Origin: Dehalococcoides mccartyi CG5
GTDB taxonomy: Bacteria > Chloroflexota > Dehalococcoidia > Dehalococcoidales > Dehalococcoidaceae
DNA: 64,000 nt
Assembly (NCBI RefSeq): GCF_000830885.1
Contig: NZ_CP006951.1
Location: 620,001 to 684,000 of the forward strand
Direction: 5' to 3'
Part shown: piece after piece, positions 30,177 through 38,604 of the stretch
Position numbering within the stretch: the first letter of the stretch is position 1
Layout: every line of letters begins with the position of its first letter
Notes under the pieces: model-generated
The model's input: only the letters and a program-made list of their open reading frames with translations
Told to the model about the DNA's origin: nothing
Database searches by the model: none
Position numbers and translations under genes: made by a program

Positions 30177-31136
30177 ATGAATTGCATCGGTATTTGGCTA
30201 ACGCATACCCAATCAGACCAGTCTGCTTCAGAAGCTGATAATCTGGAATGTCATTTCAACCTCTGGATGCTAAATACCTCTCGCCACCAACGCCATGTTA
30301 AGAATCTCGACTGCTTTCTAGATATAGGTGTCATGTTAAACCATGCGAATAACACTACTCACATAAACATATTCGTACCTGATAAAATCGACAGATCGAA
30401 CCTTCAGGACTTAGGTTTGACATTCAGAGATAGGACCGAACTCGTTTCCGCGGTATTTAATGAAGACTACGGGGTCTTGACTCGTGCTAAAGAAAAGGTA
30501 ATTGAGGTACAGAAAGCCGATAGTACACCTTTATTCGATATATATATGCTCGACATTGATAACGACGTTTCTATAGAGAGCCAATTTGGTGGCTCAACCA
30601 TACGCATCCGAGTTCCCGACCACTTAAGAAAAAAGAAGCACTACTATCGAATCAGACTGAAATGCGCCTTTGTGGACCAGACTGGCTACATTTACACTCC
30701 ACCCGCTAGTTCATTTTTAGAAGGCGCTTTCTTTCAAACCGAGCTGATTGACTTCCGGGTTAATGAAAAACGCAATTTGCCAAGCTCACTTCTTGAAACA
30801 ATCCACGAGGATGGCAATGGCCGCTTTACGAAAACTCATTTCTTCCTTATGCGGGAAGCAAGTGATGACTACATTTTCTCCCATAAGCCACCCGGTGGCC
30901 GGCAATTAGAAAAGGACATATGGAAGGAGTATGTGGGTGAGGATTACTCCTTTGAGCAAGTCACAGCATATCACTGGAAAGACGCTGCATTACATGATAG
31001 CTTCAGTGTGTTTGTAAAATTTCGGTCTTTCCATTCTAGCCTACGCACTATCCTGATTGCTATCAGTGCGATTATTCTTCTTGGCATTGTCAGCGGTTTC
31101 CTTGGGAATTTCCTCTATTCATTGATTCATGGGTGA
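30177..31136 (+). CDS. Hypothetical protein with C-terminal membrane span
   Basis: The product is 319 residues, starting 2 bases after the ASCH gene stop. The first 285 residues look soluble, alpha/beta, with several YRIRLK and FFLMREASDDY-type stretches. The last 30 contain a hydrophobic segment (LIAISAIILLGIVSGFLG) with little after it, so it is tail-anchored. No enzyme motif is recognised. Its position suggests it is the membrane-associated third component of the RHH/PIN module. Confidence 0.5.
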   Translation: MNCIGIWLTHTQSDQSASEADNLECHFNLWMLNTSRHQRHVKNLDCFLDIGVMLNHANNTTHINIFVPDKIDRSNLQDLGLTFRDRTELVSAVFNEDYGVLTRAKEKVIEVQKADSTPLFDIYMLDIDNDVSIESQFGGSTIRIRVPDHLRKKKHYYRIRLKCAFVDQTGYIYTPPASSFLEGAFFQTELIDFRVNEKRNLPSSLLETIHEDGNGRFTKTHFFLMREASDDYIFSHKPPGGRQLEKDIWKEYVGEDYSFEQVTAYHWKDAALHDSFSVFVKFRSFHSSLRTILIAISAIILLGIVSGFLGNFLYSLIHG

Positions 31137-31169
31137 ACCCTGACAATAATAACCGCTTCCGCCAATAAT

Positions 31170-31943
31170 CTATGTTCCGGGGAGCATCAGCCCTGAGCCG
31201 ATTTCCATCTGGAAATTGAATTTACCAATGTATTCTTGAAGGCTAGGTTTTGACAGGTTGCAGGCATAACAATGTCCAAGGTAATTAAAGACTAATTGAC
31301 ATTCTCCATTGGGCAGCATACAACCCATTTCATATTCGTAGATTCGCCGAGTCTCGAGAGGACCATGCTCATCGAAGCGTTTTGATATTGCGAGGTCGCC
31401 TTCCTTGTGAAACCGTCCGTATGCAACTTCCCACGAAATCGAACCTTCCCCAAAACGAGCACATCTCCTCGCTTTGTCAAACGCACTGGAATACACATCT
31501 AAAGTATCAGATAGGACGAGCAGTTCCAATCCCATTTTAATTAAGAACCGGGCTAACAAAATTATGTAGTTCGGTGGGGTATTAACCCAAAGGACTCCTT
31601 GGTTATCCTGGAATACCGTTTTGTATTTTTCTGGGCTCATGGCGCATAGCGCGTGGTCCCAGAACCCGTGCGACAATAAAATAAGGCCATCGTCAGCATA
31701 TTTTGAAAAACCATGTTTCTTCGTCTTTATGGAAGCCCGAACGCGCTCCACGTTGAAAGGTGGGCTTGCCATAATTTGTTTCTCAAGTTTCGAGCCAAAA
31801 TACTGGTTGCATGCATCGCATACAAAACCCTTTGGTACAACGGTATCATCGTTGCCCATGGACTCAGGAATTGGGTGCTCAACACTGTTGAATGGACCGT
31901 GCTCCGAACCACAGAATAAGCACCTAAAAGGTGGAGTTCTCAT
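31170..31943 (-). CDS. HNH-type endonuclease, tandem copy 2
   Basis: I take the ATG at 31943 (MRTPPFRCLFCGSEHGPF), because the upstream candidate at 32003 overlaps the preceding gene and the chosen start aligns with the start of copy 1. The 257-residue protein has CLFC, EHPIPESMGNDD and FVCDACNQYFGSKLE, the Cys pairs and His/Asn core of an HNH_5-type nuclease. The C-terminal 180 residues are specific and unrecognised. It is a paralogue of the adjacent gene. A role in defence against foreign DNA is likely. Confidence 0.75.
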   Translation of the reverse strand: MRTPPFRCLFCGSEHGPFNSVEHPIPESMGNDDTVVPKGFVCDACNQYFGSKLEKQIMASPPFNVERVRASIKTKKHGFSKYADDGLILLSHGFWDHALCAMSPEKYKTVFQDNQGVLWVNTPPNYIILLARFLIKMGLELLVLSDTLDVYSSAFDKARRCARFGEGSISWEVAYGRFHKEGDLAISKRFDEHGPLETRRIYEYEMGCMLPNGECQLVFNYLGHCYACNLSKPSLQEYIGKFNFQMEIGSGLMLPGT

Positions 31944-31959
31944 TCTCACAATCCGTTTC

Positions 31960-32757
31960 TCATTGAAGAGATGAACGCCCTTCCGTATACAAAGGGCTTT
32001 CATAACCGTGTTCTTTCAACCAATCAACGTACCCGCTAGTTTCTCTGTCTGCCATATTGAGAACATATTCCATCCCGAAGATTGCAATCACAAAATAAAG
32101 CTCGTTTGATTTGGTGTATAGTAGATCAAATTCATGCAGAACTTCGTACCTCTCCGTGTTTTCGATAAAGAGCTTTCTCTCTGGGTAAATGGGACGGGTG
32201 CTAAATGGCCAATAGGCTGGTGACGCCCCGTATCTGGCATACACTCTCAATGCATCGAGTTCAGGTTTATCGGTGATTTCATCCAAGGCACCTTCGACCT
32301 TCAACATCTTGAATGCCAACACCTCCAAAGCAGCTTTAGCTAAGAAACGTGACATCAAATTATGGTCAGGGACTGTCGTCGCAGGAATTATCAATTTGCC
32401 TTCACGATTTGCCCGGAGGCTTTGCACGAACGTCGGTATATCCCTTTCTCGGCTGGGAAATATGCTTTGGCCACTCCGTTCCTTGAGTATTTCAATGGGA
32501 ACTATCCCTGGAAGAAGCAACCCTTGAATAGTCGGAATTCTCCCCTCTTTGTTGGATACTACGTTTCTGAATCTAGCCTGGCGGAAGTAGTCTGAATCAA
32601 GCAAGGGCTTCTCCACTTTGAGGCCGAAGTAGCTATTGCACTTAGAGCATACAATACCTACCGGGAGCGTGTGCTCCTCGTTGCCGAGAGACTCAGGAAC
32701 GATGTGTTCTATCGCTTTCGATGAACCAGAGTCTTGCTTACAGAAAATGCAGCGCAT
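31960..32757 (-). CDS. HNH-type endonuclease, tandem copy 1
   Basis: The product is 265 residues. MRCIFCKQDSG, then IEHIVPESLGNEEHTLP and IVCSKCNSYFGLKVEKPLL form the zinc Cys pairs and HNH core. The C-terminal part differs strongly from the adjacent copy, suggesting different targets or partners. No dedicated immunity gene is seen nearby. The following gap 32758-32971 holds no convincing gene. Confidence 0.75.
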   Translation of the reverse strand: MRCIFCKQDSGSSKAIEHIVPESLGNEEHTLPVGIVCSKCNSYFGLKVEKPLLDSDYFRQARFRNVVSNKEGRIPTIQGLLLPGIVPIEILKERSGQSIFPSRERDIPTFVQSLRANREGKLIIPATTVPDHNLMSRFLAKAALEVLAFKMLKVEGALDEITDKPELDALRVYARYGASPAYWPFSTRPIYPERKLFIENTERYEVLHEFDLLYTKSNELYFVIAIFGMEYVLNMADRETSGYVDWLKEHGYESPLYTEGRSSLQ

Positions 32758-32971
32758 GCTTTAATTATAGCCCGAACTGGAGTTATGGACTACGTGGAAG
32801 GGGCCTCATTTCGCAACAACACGGCGTTTTCAAAGATGAATCAACGACTTCAGCTCATTCTTTGAGGCAGGGCCAGGGAAAAGTTATGGAAAAGACCTTA
32901 CCCGTCCAATCTTTAGAATGCCGGGGAGTTCTAGGTATCGTCCCCTTGGTGGAGCTTTGGTGGCGCTAATG

Positions 32972-33436
32972 CTAAATCTTCAACCAGATACTCACACCAT
33001 CGTTTTTCAATACTAAGGGGGGTGAGTTCTCCGTCAAGCCCTCGAACTTTGCCGTTTCTATTGCCTTGTCAATCAAAATATGAAGTTTTTGTCGTGCCTT
33101 GGGATTATTGATGTTCACGAAGTCCATCGCTATCTTGATTTTTTCGATGTACAGCGGCTTTACACCCATTTCCGCGAAGCGCTTTTGGTCTAACTCCTCC
33201 ATATAAGCCTCAGCAATCATCCTAGCCAATATGCTGATTCCTCTCTGGGCTGGATCCTGGTCCTTGTGCAGATTATTGACACCGAGTTTACCATGCCGTG
33301 GTTCTTCAGGCGCATTCTTGTTAGACCTCAAATTATCCTCCTTACGCGACTGTCGATCGTGATGCGAGTGTCCTTCATAGTCTAGCAATTGCTCGGAGGA
33401 ATAAGATTTTTTGAGTCTGATTGCAAAATCTATCAT
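32972..33436 (-). CDS. Hypothetical recombinase-associated protein
   Basis: The product is 154 residues, very polar at the N-terminus (SHHDRQSRKEDNLRSNKN) and helical afterwards (ISILARMIAEAYMEELDQKR, ARQKLHILIDKAIETAKFEG). No domain is recognised. It follows the HTH gene at 33484 in the same direction, and together they resemble the accessory genes found next to site-specific recombinases in mobile elements. Confidence 0.5.
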   Translation of the reverse strand: MIDFAIRLKKSYSSEQLLDYEGHSHHDRQSRKEDNLRSNKNAPEEPRHGKLGVNNLHKDQDPAQRGISILARMIAEAYMEELDQKRFAEMGVKPLYIEKIKIAMDFVNINNPKARQKLHILIDKAIETAKFEGLTENSPPLVLKNDGVSIWLKI

Positions 33437-33483
33437 TTTCTAGTACCAGTATTCTCCAGCTAAGGGGACTCGAACTGCTTCAT

Positions 33484-33825
33484 CTATTTGTCCCTATTCT
33501 TTGACAACATGGTTTCCAGTCGAGCCTTTTGTTGTTGAGCACTTAATGCCAGTAACGACCTGAGTTTCCTCTCGGTTATTATTGGATATCTAATAGGATC
33601 ACCCAATAAATAAATCACGTCAATGACTTCCGGTGATAACTTCAAGAGGTTCAAAATCTGCGTCACTCTGGCTCTGGAGACTTTGAGATGGCGTGCTAGT
33701 CCGGCAGGAGAAAAATATACGCCATCGGCTAAAGCTCTGCGCCACTCTTTCGCAAGGTAAATAGGGTTTCGATACTGCCGCTTGCCGATTTTGATTAGAT
33801 TATGGTTAAATTGAGCAACAGGCAT
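33484..33825 (-). CDS. ParB-like HTH protein
   Basis: The product is 113 residues. YFSPAGLARHLKVSRARVTQ followed by ILNLLKLSPEVIDVI is a helix-turn-helix of the KorB/ParB type. The N-terminal ParB nuclease-like domain is absent. Small proteins of this form sit beside serine recombinases in many integrated elements, but no recombinase gene is found next to it here, so the locus may be a remnant. Confidence 0.65.
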   Translation of the reverse strand: MPVAQFNHNLIKIGKRQYRNPIYLAKEWRRALADGVYFSPAGLARHLKVSRARVTQILNLLKLSPEVIDVIYLLGDPIRYPIITERKLRSLLALSAQQQKARLETMLSKNRDK

Positions 33826-33884
33826 CTCAAAGACAGCTTGGAAAGTTCTGTGTATTGACCTATTAGGGGAGCCAGAGTTTATTC

Positions 33885-33911
33885 AACCGCCTTGCAAGGG
33901 CGGTTTTTTTA
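33885..33911 (+). terminator. Orphan intrinsic terminator at element/core junction
   Basis: AACCGCC (33885-33891) pairs with GGCGGTT (33899-33905), followed by T-rich DNA (T7 in total). It is oriented for a plus-strand transcript, yet the nearest upstream genes are all on the minus strand. It may be the original terminator of a core gene that was displaced to the far side of the inserted DNA. Confidence 0.7.
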
Positions 33912-33978
33912 TGTCGTTTTCCCCTATTGACGCATTAGCAAAAGCGGAATATCATTCGGCTGTATTTCAGGAGGCCTC

Positions 33979-35481
33979 ATGTCTTCAAAAAAGGTTATCA
34001 TTATTGGTGCCGGTCTGGCCGGGCTTTCTGCCGGTTGTTATTCCCGAATGAATGGTTATGCTACCCGTATTTATGAGCATCATTCCAAACCGGGTGGTGT
34101 TGCGGCTTGTTGGCGGCGGGGCGAATACCTGATTGACGGAGGTATTCACTTTATGATGGGTTCCCAAAACGGCACTGATTTATATAATATCTATCGCCAG
34201 CTTGGGGTGGCAGATCCTGCCAATTTTATTCCTATGAAATCATACGGCAGTTTTATTGATATTGAGGGAAGCAGACAGTTGGATATCCCGCTAAATATTT
34301 CAGAACTGGCTTTAGACCTAAAAATGCTTTCCCCTGCAGATGCCCCCCTTATAGATGACTTGGCTACGGTAGTTACTGCTTTTTCAGGCAAAGATTTAGC
34401 TACTTACGGCCAAATGAATCCGCCTGAATTGACTTCCGGGTTAGATAAGCTTACGGATATGTGGAAAATGCGCAAGCTGTTTAAATATATGTCCGGCAAG
34501 TACGCAAAAAGTATGCAAGACTATACTGCCGGCATGCAAAACCGCTGGCTGGCTGAATGTTTGAATAACCTCTTTACCCCCCAATGCCCTGTTTGGTTTG
34601 TAATCATGTTGCTGGCCATTGCTGCTGACGGGCAAATGAGCTATCTGGCAAAAGGCTGCAAAGATTTTGTCCGCCAGATAGAAAAACGGTATAAAGACCT
34701 GAATGGAGAAGTAACCTACAGTTCTACCGTAGAAAAAATACTGGTCAGAGATGACTGTGCTTTTGGCGTCAAGCTGGCTGACGGGACTGAGGACTATGCA
34801 GATTACGTAATTTCTGCCGGTGATATTCATAATACAGTTTTTCACCTGCTGGACGGCAAATATATAGGCAAGAAGCTTCAAAATAAGTTTGATACCTGTG
34901 AACTCAGCCGCCCGTATTTTGTGGCTAGTTTTGGTGTAAAACGGACTTTTGAAAATGAAAGTGTTTTTAATACTCTCATTCTAAAACAGCCCCTGCAGGT
35001 TGGAAACCGAGAGATTCGGCAAATATTTGTGCGTATATTTAACTACAGCAACCATTTTGCACCCAAAGATAAAAGTGTGATTCAGGCGGAGTTTGAAACT
35101 GAATGGGATTACTGGGATAACCTTCGGCAAACAGATCCTAATAAATACGCCGCTGAAAAAGAACGGCTGGTATCTGAAATACTGGTTAATCTGGAGATAC
35201 TCTATCCCGGGATATCCCCACTGGTAGAGATTGCTGATGTAGCTACTCCCTGCACTCTTAACCGTTATACGCTAAACCATCAGGGTGCGCCTGAAGGCTG
35301 GGGGCTTACCAGCCAAAACTTCAAGGAAGAAACAAGGCGGAGTCTAGAGGGGCTATCAAACCTTTATCTGGCAGGGCATTGGGTATCCGGGGGTGTGCCG
35401 GGAGTAATTCTTTCCGGGCGTCAGGCTATACAGTTGGTATGTGCCAAAGAAAAGAAGCCCTTTTTTACCAGAACTACTTAG
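33979..35481 (+). CDS. Phytoene-desaturase-like FAD oxidoreductase
   Basis: The product is 500 residues, with ribosome binding site AGGAGG. The N-terminal dinucleotide fold is IIIGAGLAGLSAGCYSRMNG with EHHSKPGGVA, and the C-terminal FAD motif is NLYLAGHWVSGGVPGVILSG. This is the CrtI/retinol-saturase superfamily, which desaturates or isomerises polyprenoid substrates. The substrate here is unknown; no phytoene synthase is nearby, so a carotenoid role is not shown. It is the first core gene to the right of the accessory region. Confidence 0.8.
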   Translation: MSSKKVIIIGAGLAGLSAGCYSRMNGYATRIYEHHSKPGGVAACWRRGEYLIDGGIHFMMGSQNGTDLYNIYRQLGVADPANFIPMKSYGSFIDIEGSRQLDIPLNISELALDLKMLSPADAPLIDDLATVVTAFSGKDLATYGQMNPPELTSGLDKLTDMWKMRKLFKYMSGKYAKSMQDYTAGMQNRWLAECLNNLFTPQCPVWFVIMLLAIAADGQMSYLAKGCKDFVRQIEKRYKDLNGEVTYSSTVEKILVRDDCAFGVKLADGTEDYADYVISAGDIHNTVFHLLDGKYIGKKLQNKFDTCELSRPYFVASFGVKRTFENESVFNTLILKQPLQVGNREIRQIFVRIFNYSNHFAPKDKSVIQAEFETEWDYWDNLRQTDPNKYAAEKERLVSEILVNLEILYPGISPLVEIADVATPCTLNRYTLNHQGAPEGWGLTSQNFKEETRRSLEGLSNLYLAGHWVSGGVPGVILSGRQAIQLVCAKEKKPFFTRTT

Positions 35482-36068
35482 ATATTAACCATATTAAAAA
35501 TATTAAAAACAGTAACTATTACTGTGCCCGCCAGCAATGCACCGGCAGTTACCTGCCCCACGGTATGTTCTTTCAGGTAAACTCTGGCCCAAGCCATCAT
35601 GGGTACTAACAGCATGAAACCCAGAGCACTGTAACCGTAAAGCATCAAAGCTATACTGGAGAATGCACTGGCAAATGCAGTGTGGACGCTTATTTTCCAG
35701 AAGAAGTTTACTATCATGAAAAGCACGCTGGAAACAAAGCCGGCAAACAAGGCGGCTATAAGTTTATCTGGTGCCCCAATAAATATAAGTACCATGAGTC
35801 CAGCACCTACCATCACCGAACCCAAAACATATAAAACATGACGCTGTTCACGGGGGTTTGAAAAAACCGATTGAAGTTTGCCCCTTTTAACCATACTTAA
35901 AATAACCAGAAATATAGGCAGCATGCACAAAGTTATAAATATCAATGACCATTTGACGGCTTCCCACAGGTTTTCAGTGGAGTCTTTGGCTAGCAGAAAA
36001 ACAAAGAGAATACTTAGCGTAAGAGGATTAAATATATCAGATATGTAGTTTGCCAGTTTGGTTTTCAA
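35478..36068 (-). CDS. PAP2-like membrane protein
   Basis: The product is 196 residues with about six membrane spans. The pair KISVHTAFASAF and ARVYLKEHTVGQVTAG corresponds to the second and third motifs of PAP2 phosphatases, with the usual Arg and His. The first motif is hard to see, so catalysis is not certain. It could act on lipid pyrophosphates. Its stop overlaps the convergent oxidoreductase stop by 4 bases. Confidence 0.6.
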   Translation of the reverse strand: MKTKLANYISDIFNPLTLSILFVFLLAKDSTENLWEAVKWSLIFITLCMLPIFLVILSMVKRGKLQSVFSNPREQRHVLYVLGSVMVGAGLMVLIFIGAPDKLIAALFAGFVSSVLFMIVNFFWKISVHTAFASAFSSIALMLYGYSALGFMLLVPMMAWARVYLKEHTVGQVTAGALLAGTVIVTVFNIFNMVNI

Positions 36069-36146
36069 TTTACCTTCCCATGTATAAAACCTTCACTTTC
36101 ATATTAGCATAAACCGTTATCCAGCACTAATTGACTTTAATATGTT

Positions 36147-36162
36147 ACCTGCTCTTGCAGGT
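36147..36162. promoter_or_regulatory. Inverted repeat upstream of ABC exporter genes
   Basis: ACCTGC (36147-36152) and GCAGGT (36157-36162) form a short dyad with TTGACT just upstream (36131-36136). It lies in the divergent gap between the PAP2-like gene and the ABC exporter. It may be an operator; no regulator is encoded next to it. Confidence 0.3.
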
Positions 36163-36284
36163 GTTCGCATATTACAGGTATTATGAATGAATATCCGTGC
36201 CCAAAGAATCAGGCGGCATCATTCTGAATCAGGTGTTTGAGAGGGAAGATTAAAGCCCTGTCGGTAAACAGAAAGGGATGTAGC

Positions 36285-37031
36285 ATGACTGGAAATGCTA
36301 TCAGCTTGCGGGATATATCTTTCAATTATAAACACATCAAGGCCTTAGATGACTTAAGTCTGGAGATTCCCGGTGGTATAAGCTTCGGAATAATGGGTCC
36401 TAACGGGGCAGGCAAAACCACTCTTATCCGCATAATGGTGGGGCTTCTCCGCCAAAAAAGCGGTTACCTAGCCATACTTGGAAAAGAGTTTAGCCGCCAA
36501 CTGGAATACCAGCTGGGATACATGCCACAGGCACACTCTCTGTATACCGAATTGTCAATCAGCCAGAATATAGATTTTTTTGCCCGTGTCTACGGTCTGC
36601 GGGATAAAACACTGCGAAAAGCCCGCATAGAAGAGGTAATCAGGCTGGTAGACCTCTGGGAAAGACGGAATGATGCCGTTATGAACCTTTCCGGTGGCAT
36701 GAAACAGAGAGTAAGTTTGGCTTGTGCCATTGTCCATAATCCCCCGGTGATATTTTTAGATGAACCAACTGTGGGGCTTGACCCTGAACTGCGTTGCCGT
36801 TTTTGGGAATATTTTAAAAGCCTAAACCAAAAAGGAGTAACCATAATAATATCCAGCCATACGCTTGATGACGCTGCCCACTGTGACCGTCTGGCGTTTC
36901 TGCGTGAGGGCAAGGTAATTGCGGAAGGTACTCCGGCGGATTTAAAGGCGGCTACAGGTAAAGCTGATGCCAGTCTGGAAGATGCTTTTTTACATTCTAT
37001 CCGAATAGGAGGTATCCCCTGCCATGAATAA
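36285..37031 (+). CDS. ABC-2 exporter ATP-binding protein
   Basis: I choose the ATG at 36285, preceded by GAAAGGGATG; an in-frame ATG at 36237 gives an unlikely basic leader. The 248-residue protein shows Walker A GPNGAGKTT, the signature LSGGMKQR, Walker B VIFLDEPTVGLDP and the switch His in ISSHTLDDA. It powers the permease encoded next (8-base overlap). The substrate is unknown; drug, lipid or peptide export are typical of this subfamily. Confidence 0.9.
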   Translation: MTGNAISLRDISFNYKHIKALDDLSLEIPGGISFGIMGPNGAGKTTLIRIMVGLLRQKSGYLAILGKEFSRQLEYQLGYMPQAHSLYTELSISQNIDFFARVYGLRDKTLRKARIEEVIRLVDLWERRNDAVMNLSGGMKQRVSLACAIVHNPPVIFLDEPTVGLDPELRCRFWEYFKSLNQKGVTIIISSHTLDDAAHCDRLAFLREGKVIAEGTPADLKAATGKADASLEDAFLHSIRIGGIPCHE

Positions 37032-37749
37032 TATGCTGGCTATTGCCCAGAGGCTTATCCGCCAGTTACTCCATGACCGCAGGACTATGGCACTCATAAT
37101 AGTAGTTCCGGTGGTGGTTATGGGGCTTATAGGTGTCAGTTTTCCGGATGCAACGGTGCTTGATTATATTGCTCCGGCCATGCTGGCGACTCTGGCTTTG
37201 TTTTTCAGTTTCCTGCTTACCGGCATTTCATTTCTGCGTGAAACATCTCAGGGTACTATGGAAAGACTTATGGCCGCGCCTGTTTCCCGTCTGGATATAG
37301 TTGCCGGGTATCTTCTGGGATTTTTTGTGTTTGCCTTGCTGCAGACACTTATCATTGTTCTTTTTACTATATATGTGCTGGGTGTTAACTTTCAGAGTGA
37401 ACTCTGGCAAATACTCCTCTTTAAGGTGCTTATTATTACCGGTGCAGTTACACTGGGTATTTTTACCAGCAGTTTTGCCAAAAATGAGTTCCAGATGGTT
37501 CAGTTCATTCCGCTCATTATTGTTCCCCAGATATTTCTGTGCGGGGTTATCTGGCCGGTTTCTCAAATGCCGGAGTGGCTTCAGTACCTGTCAAATATTC
37601 TGCCATTAACCTATGGTGTGGACGGCATGCGTGAAATAATGCTGGAGGGTAAAAATCTGGCTGAAGTAGGATTTCAATGCGGAGTTTTGATGCTGTTTGC
37701 GGTTATTACCACTCTTTTGGCTTCACTTACCGTACCCAAACGCCGCTAA
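37024..37749 (+). CDS. ABC-2 type permease
   Basis: The product is 241 residues with six membrane spans and the family's cytoplasmic element FLRETSQGTMERLMAAPVSR, followed by LPLTYGVDGMREIMLEG near the C-terminus. It overlaps the ATPase gene by 8 bases and forms the transport pore with it. Confidence 0.88.
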   Translation: MNNMLAIAQRLIRQLLHDRRTMALIIVVPVVVMGLIGVSFPDATVLDYIAPAMLATLALFFSFLLTGISFLRETSQGTMERLMAAPVSRLDIVAGYLLGFFVFALLQTLIIVLFTIYVLGVNFQSELWQILLFKVLIITGAVTLGIFTSSFAKNEFQMVQFIPLIIVPQIFLCGVIWPVSQMPEWLQYLSNILPLTYGVDGMREIMLEGKNLAEVGFQCGVLMLFAVITTLLASLTVPKRR

Positions 37750-37848
37750 AGCAAAATAAACAGGCAAACAGTTGCCGTACAAATTGCATATCCATCATTT
37801 TACTGGTAACATTTACTATATACTAAGCATAGATTCAGGGGTATTTAA

Positions 37849-38604
37849 ATGGATTCAGAAATTCTGCTTGAGGTAAAAGATCTCCATGTTGAGGTAGATG
37901 GTCGGGAGATACTCCACGGAGTTGACCTGGTACTGCCTGCCGGAGAAACCCATGTTATTTTTGGGCCTAACGGCAGCGGCAAAACCACCCTGCTGATGAC
38001 ACTGATGGGTTTTCCCCGTTACAAAATTACCAAAGGCCAGCTGATATTTAATGGCAAAGATATTACCCATGTTCCGCTTGATGAGCGTGCCCGTTTAGGT
38101 ATAGGCATCAGTTTTCAGCGCCCGCCGGTAGTGCGCGGGGTGAAACTACGGGAAATGGTTCGCAGTTCACTTCGTGCCAAAGATGACAAAGGCTTGATTA
38201 ACGAACTTGCTAAAAAAGCAAACATGACAGATTTTCTGGAAAGAGATGTTAACCATGGTTTTTCCGGTGGTGAAATCAAGCGTTCTGAACTGCTCCAGTT
38301 GCTGGCACAGGGGCCGGACATGGTTCTCCTTGATGAACCTGAATCCGGGGTTGATTTAGAGAATATCGCCCTTATAGGCAGTCTCATAAATGAATTGTTG
38401 GAGAAAAAACACCCTATTCGTGAACGCAAACGGGGTGGTTTGGTTATAACCCACACCGGGCATATTCTGGATTATGTAAACGCCCGCACCGGCTATGTGC
38501 TTTGCCATGGGCGTATAAATTGCACCGGTGACCCGCGGGATATGCTTGAAACCATTAAGCATAACGGCTATCAGGAGTGTGTAGAATGTCCCCGAAAGAT
38601 CTAA
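37849..38604 (+). CDS. sufC: Fe-S cluster assembly ATPase SufC
   Basis: The product is 251 residues: an ABC ATPase with GPNGSGKTT, a divergent signature FSGGEIKRSE, Walker B MVLLDEPESGVDLE and the TGHILDYV segment typical of SufC. It is soluble and drives conformational change in the SufB/D scaffold during Fe-S assembly. The next gene, overlapping by 19 bases, encodes that scaffold. No sufS, sufU or separate sufD is adjacent. Confidence 0.92.
   Translation: MDSEILLEVKDLHVEVDGREILHGVDLVLPAGETHVIFGPNGSGKTTLLMTLMGFPRYKITKGQLIFNGKDITHVPLDERARLGIGISFQRPPVVRGVKLREMVRSSLRAKDDKGLINELAKKANMTDFLERDVNHGFSGGEIKRSELLQLLAQGPDMVLLDEPESGVDLENIALIGSLINELLEKKHPIRERKRGGLVITHTGHILDYVNARTGYVLCHGRINCTGDPRDMLETIKHNGYQECVECPRKI

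Noticed and set aside
32721-32969. Open frame in the gap between HNH and HTH genes
   Set aside because: It starts inside the HNH gene on the opposite strand, has no ribosome binding site and no recognisable protein character.
33440-33500. tRNA-like GTTCGAGTCCCC on the minus strand near the island edge
   Set aside because: It looks like a T-arm, as at tRNA attachment sites, but the five bases before it do not pair with those after it and no anticodon arm or acceptor stem can be found.
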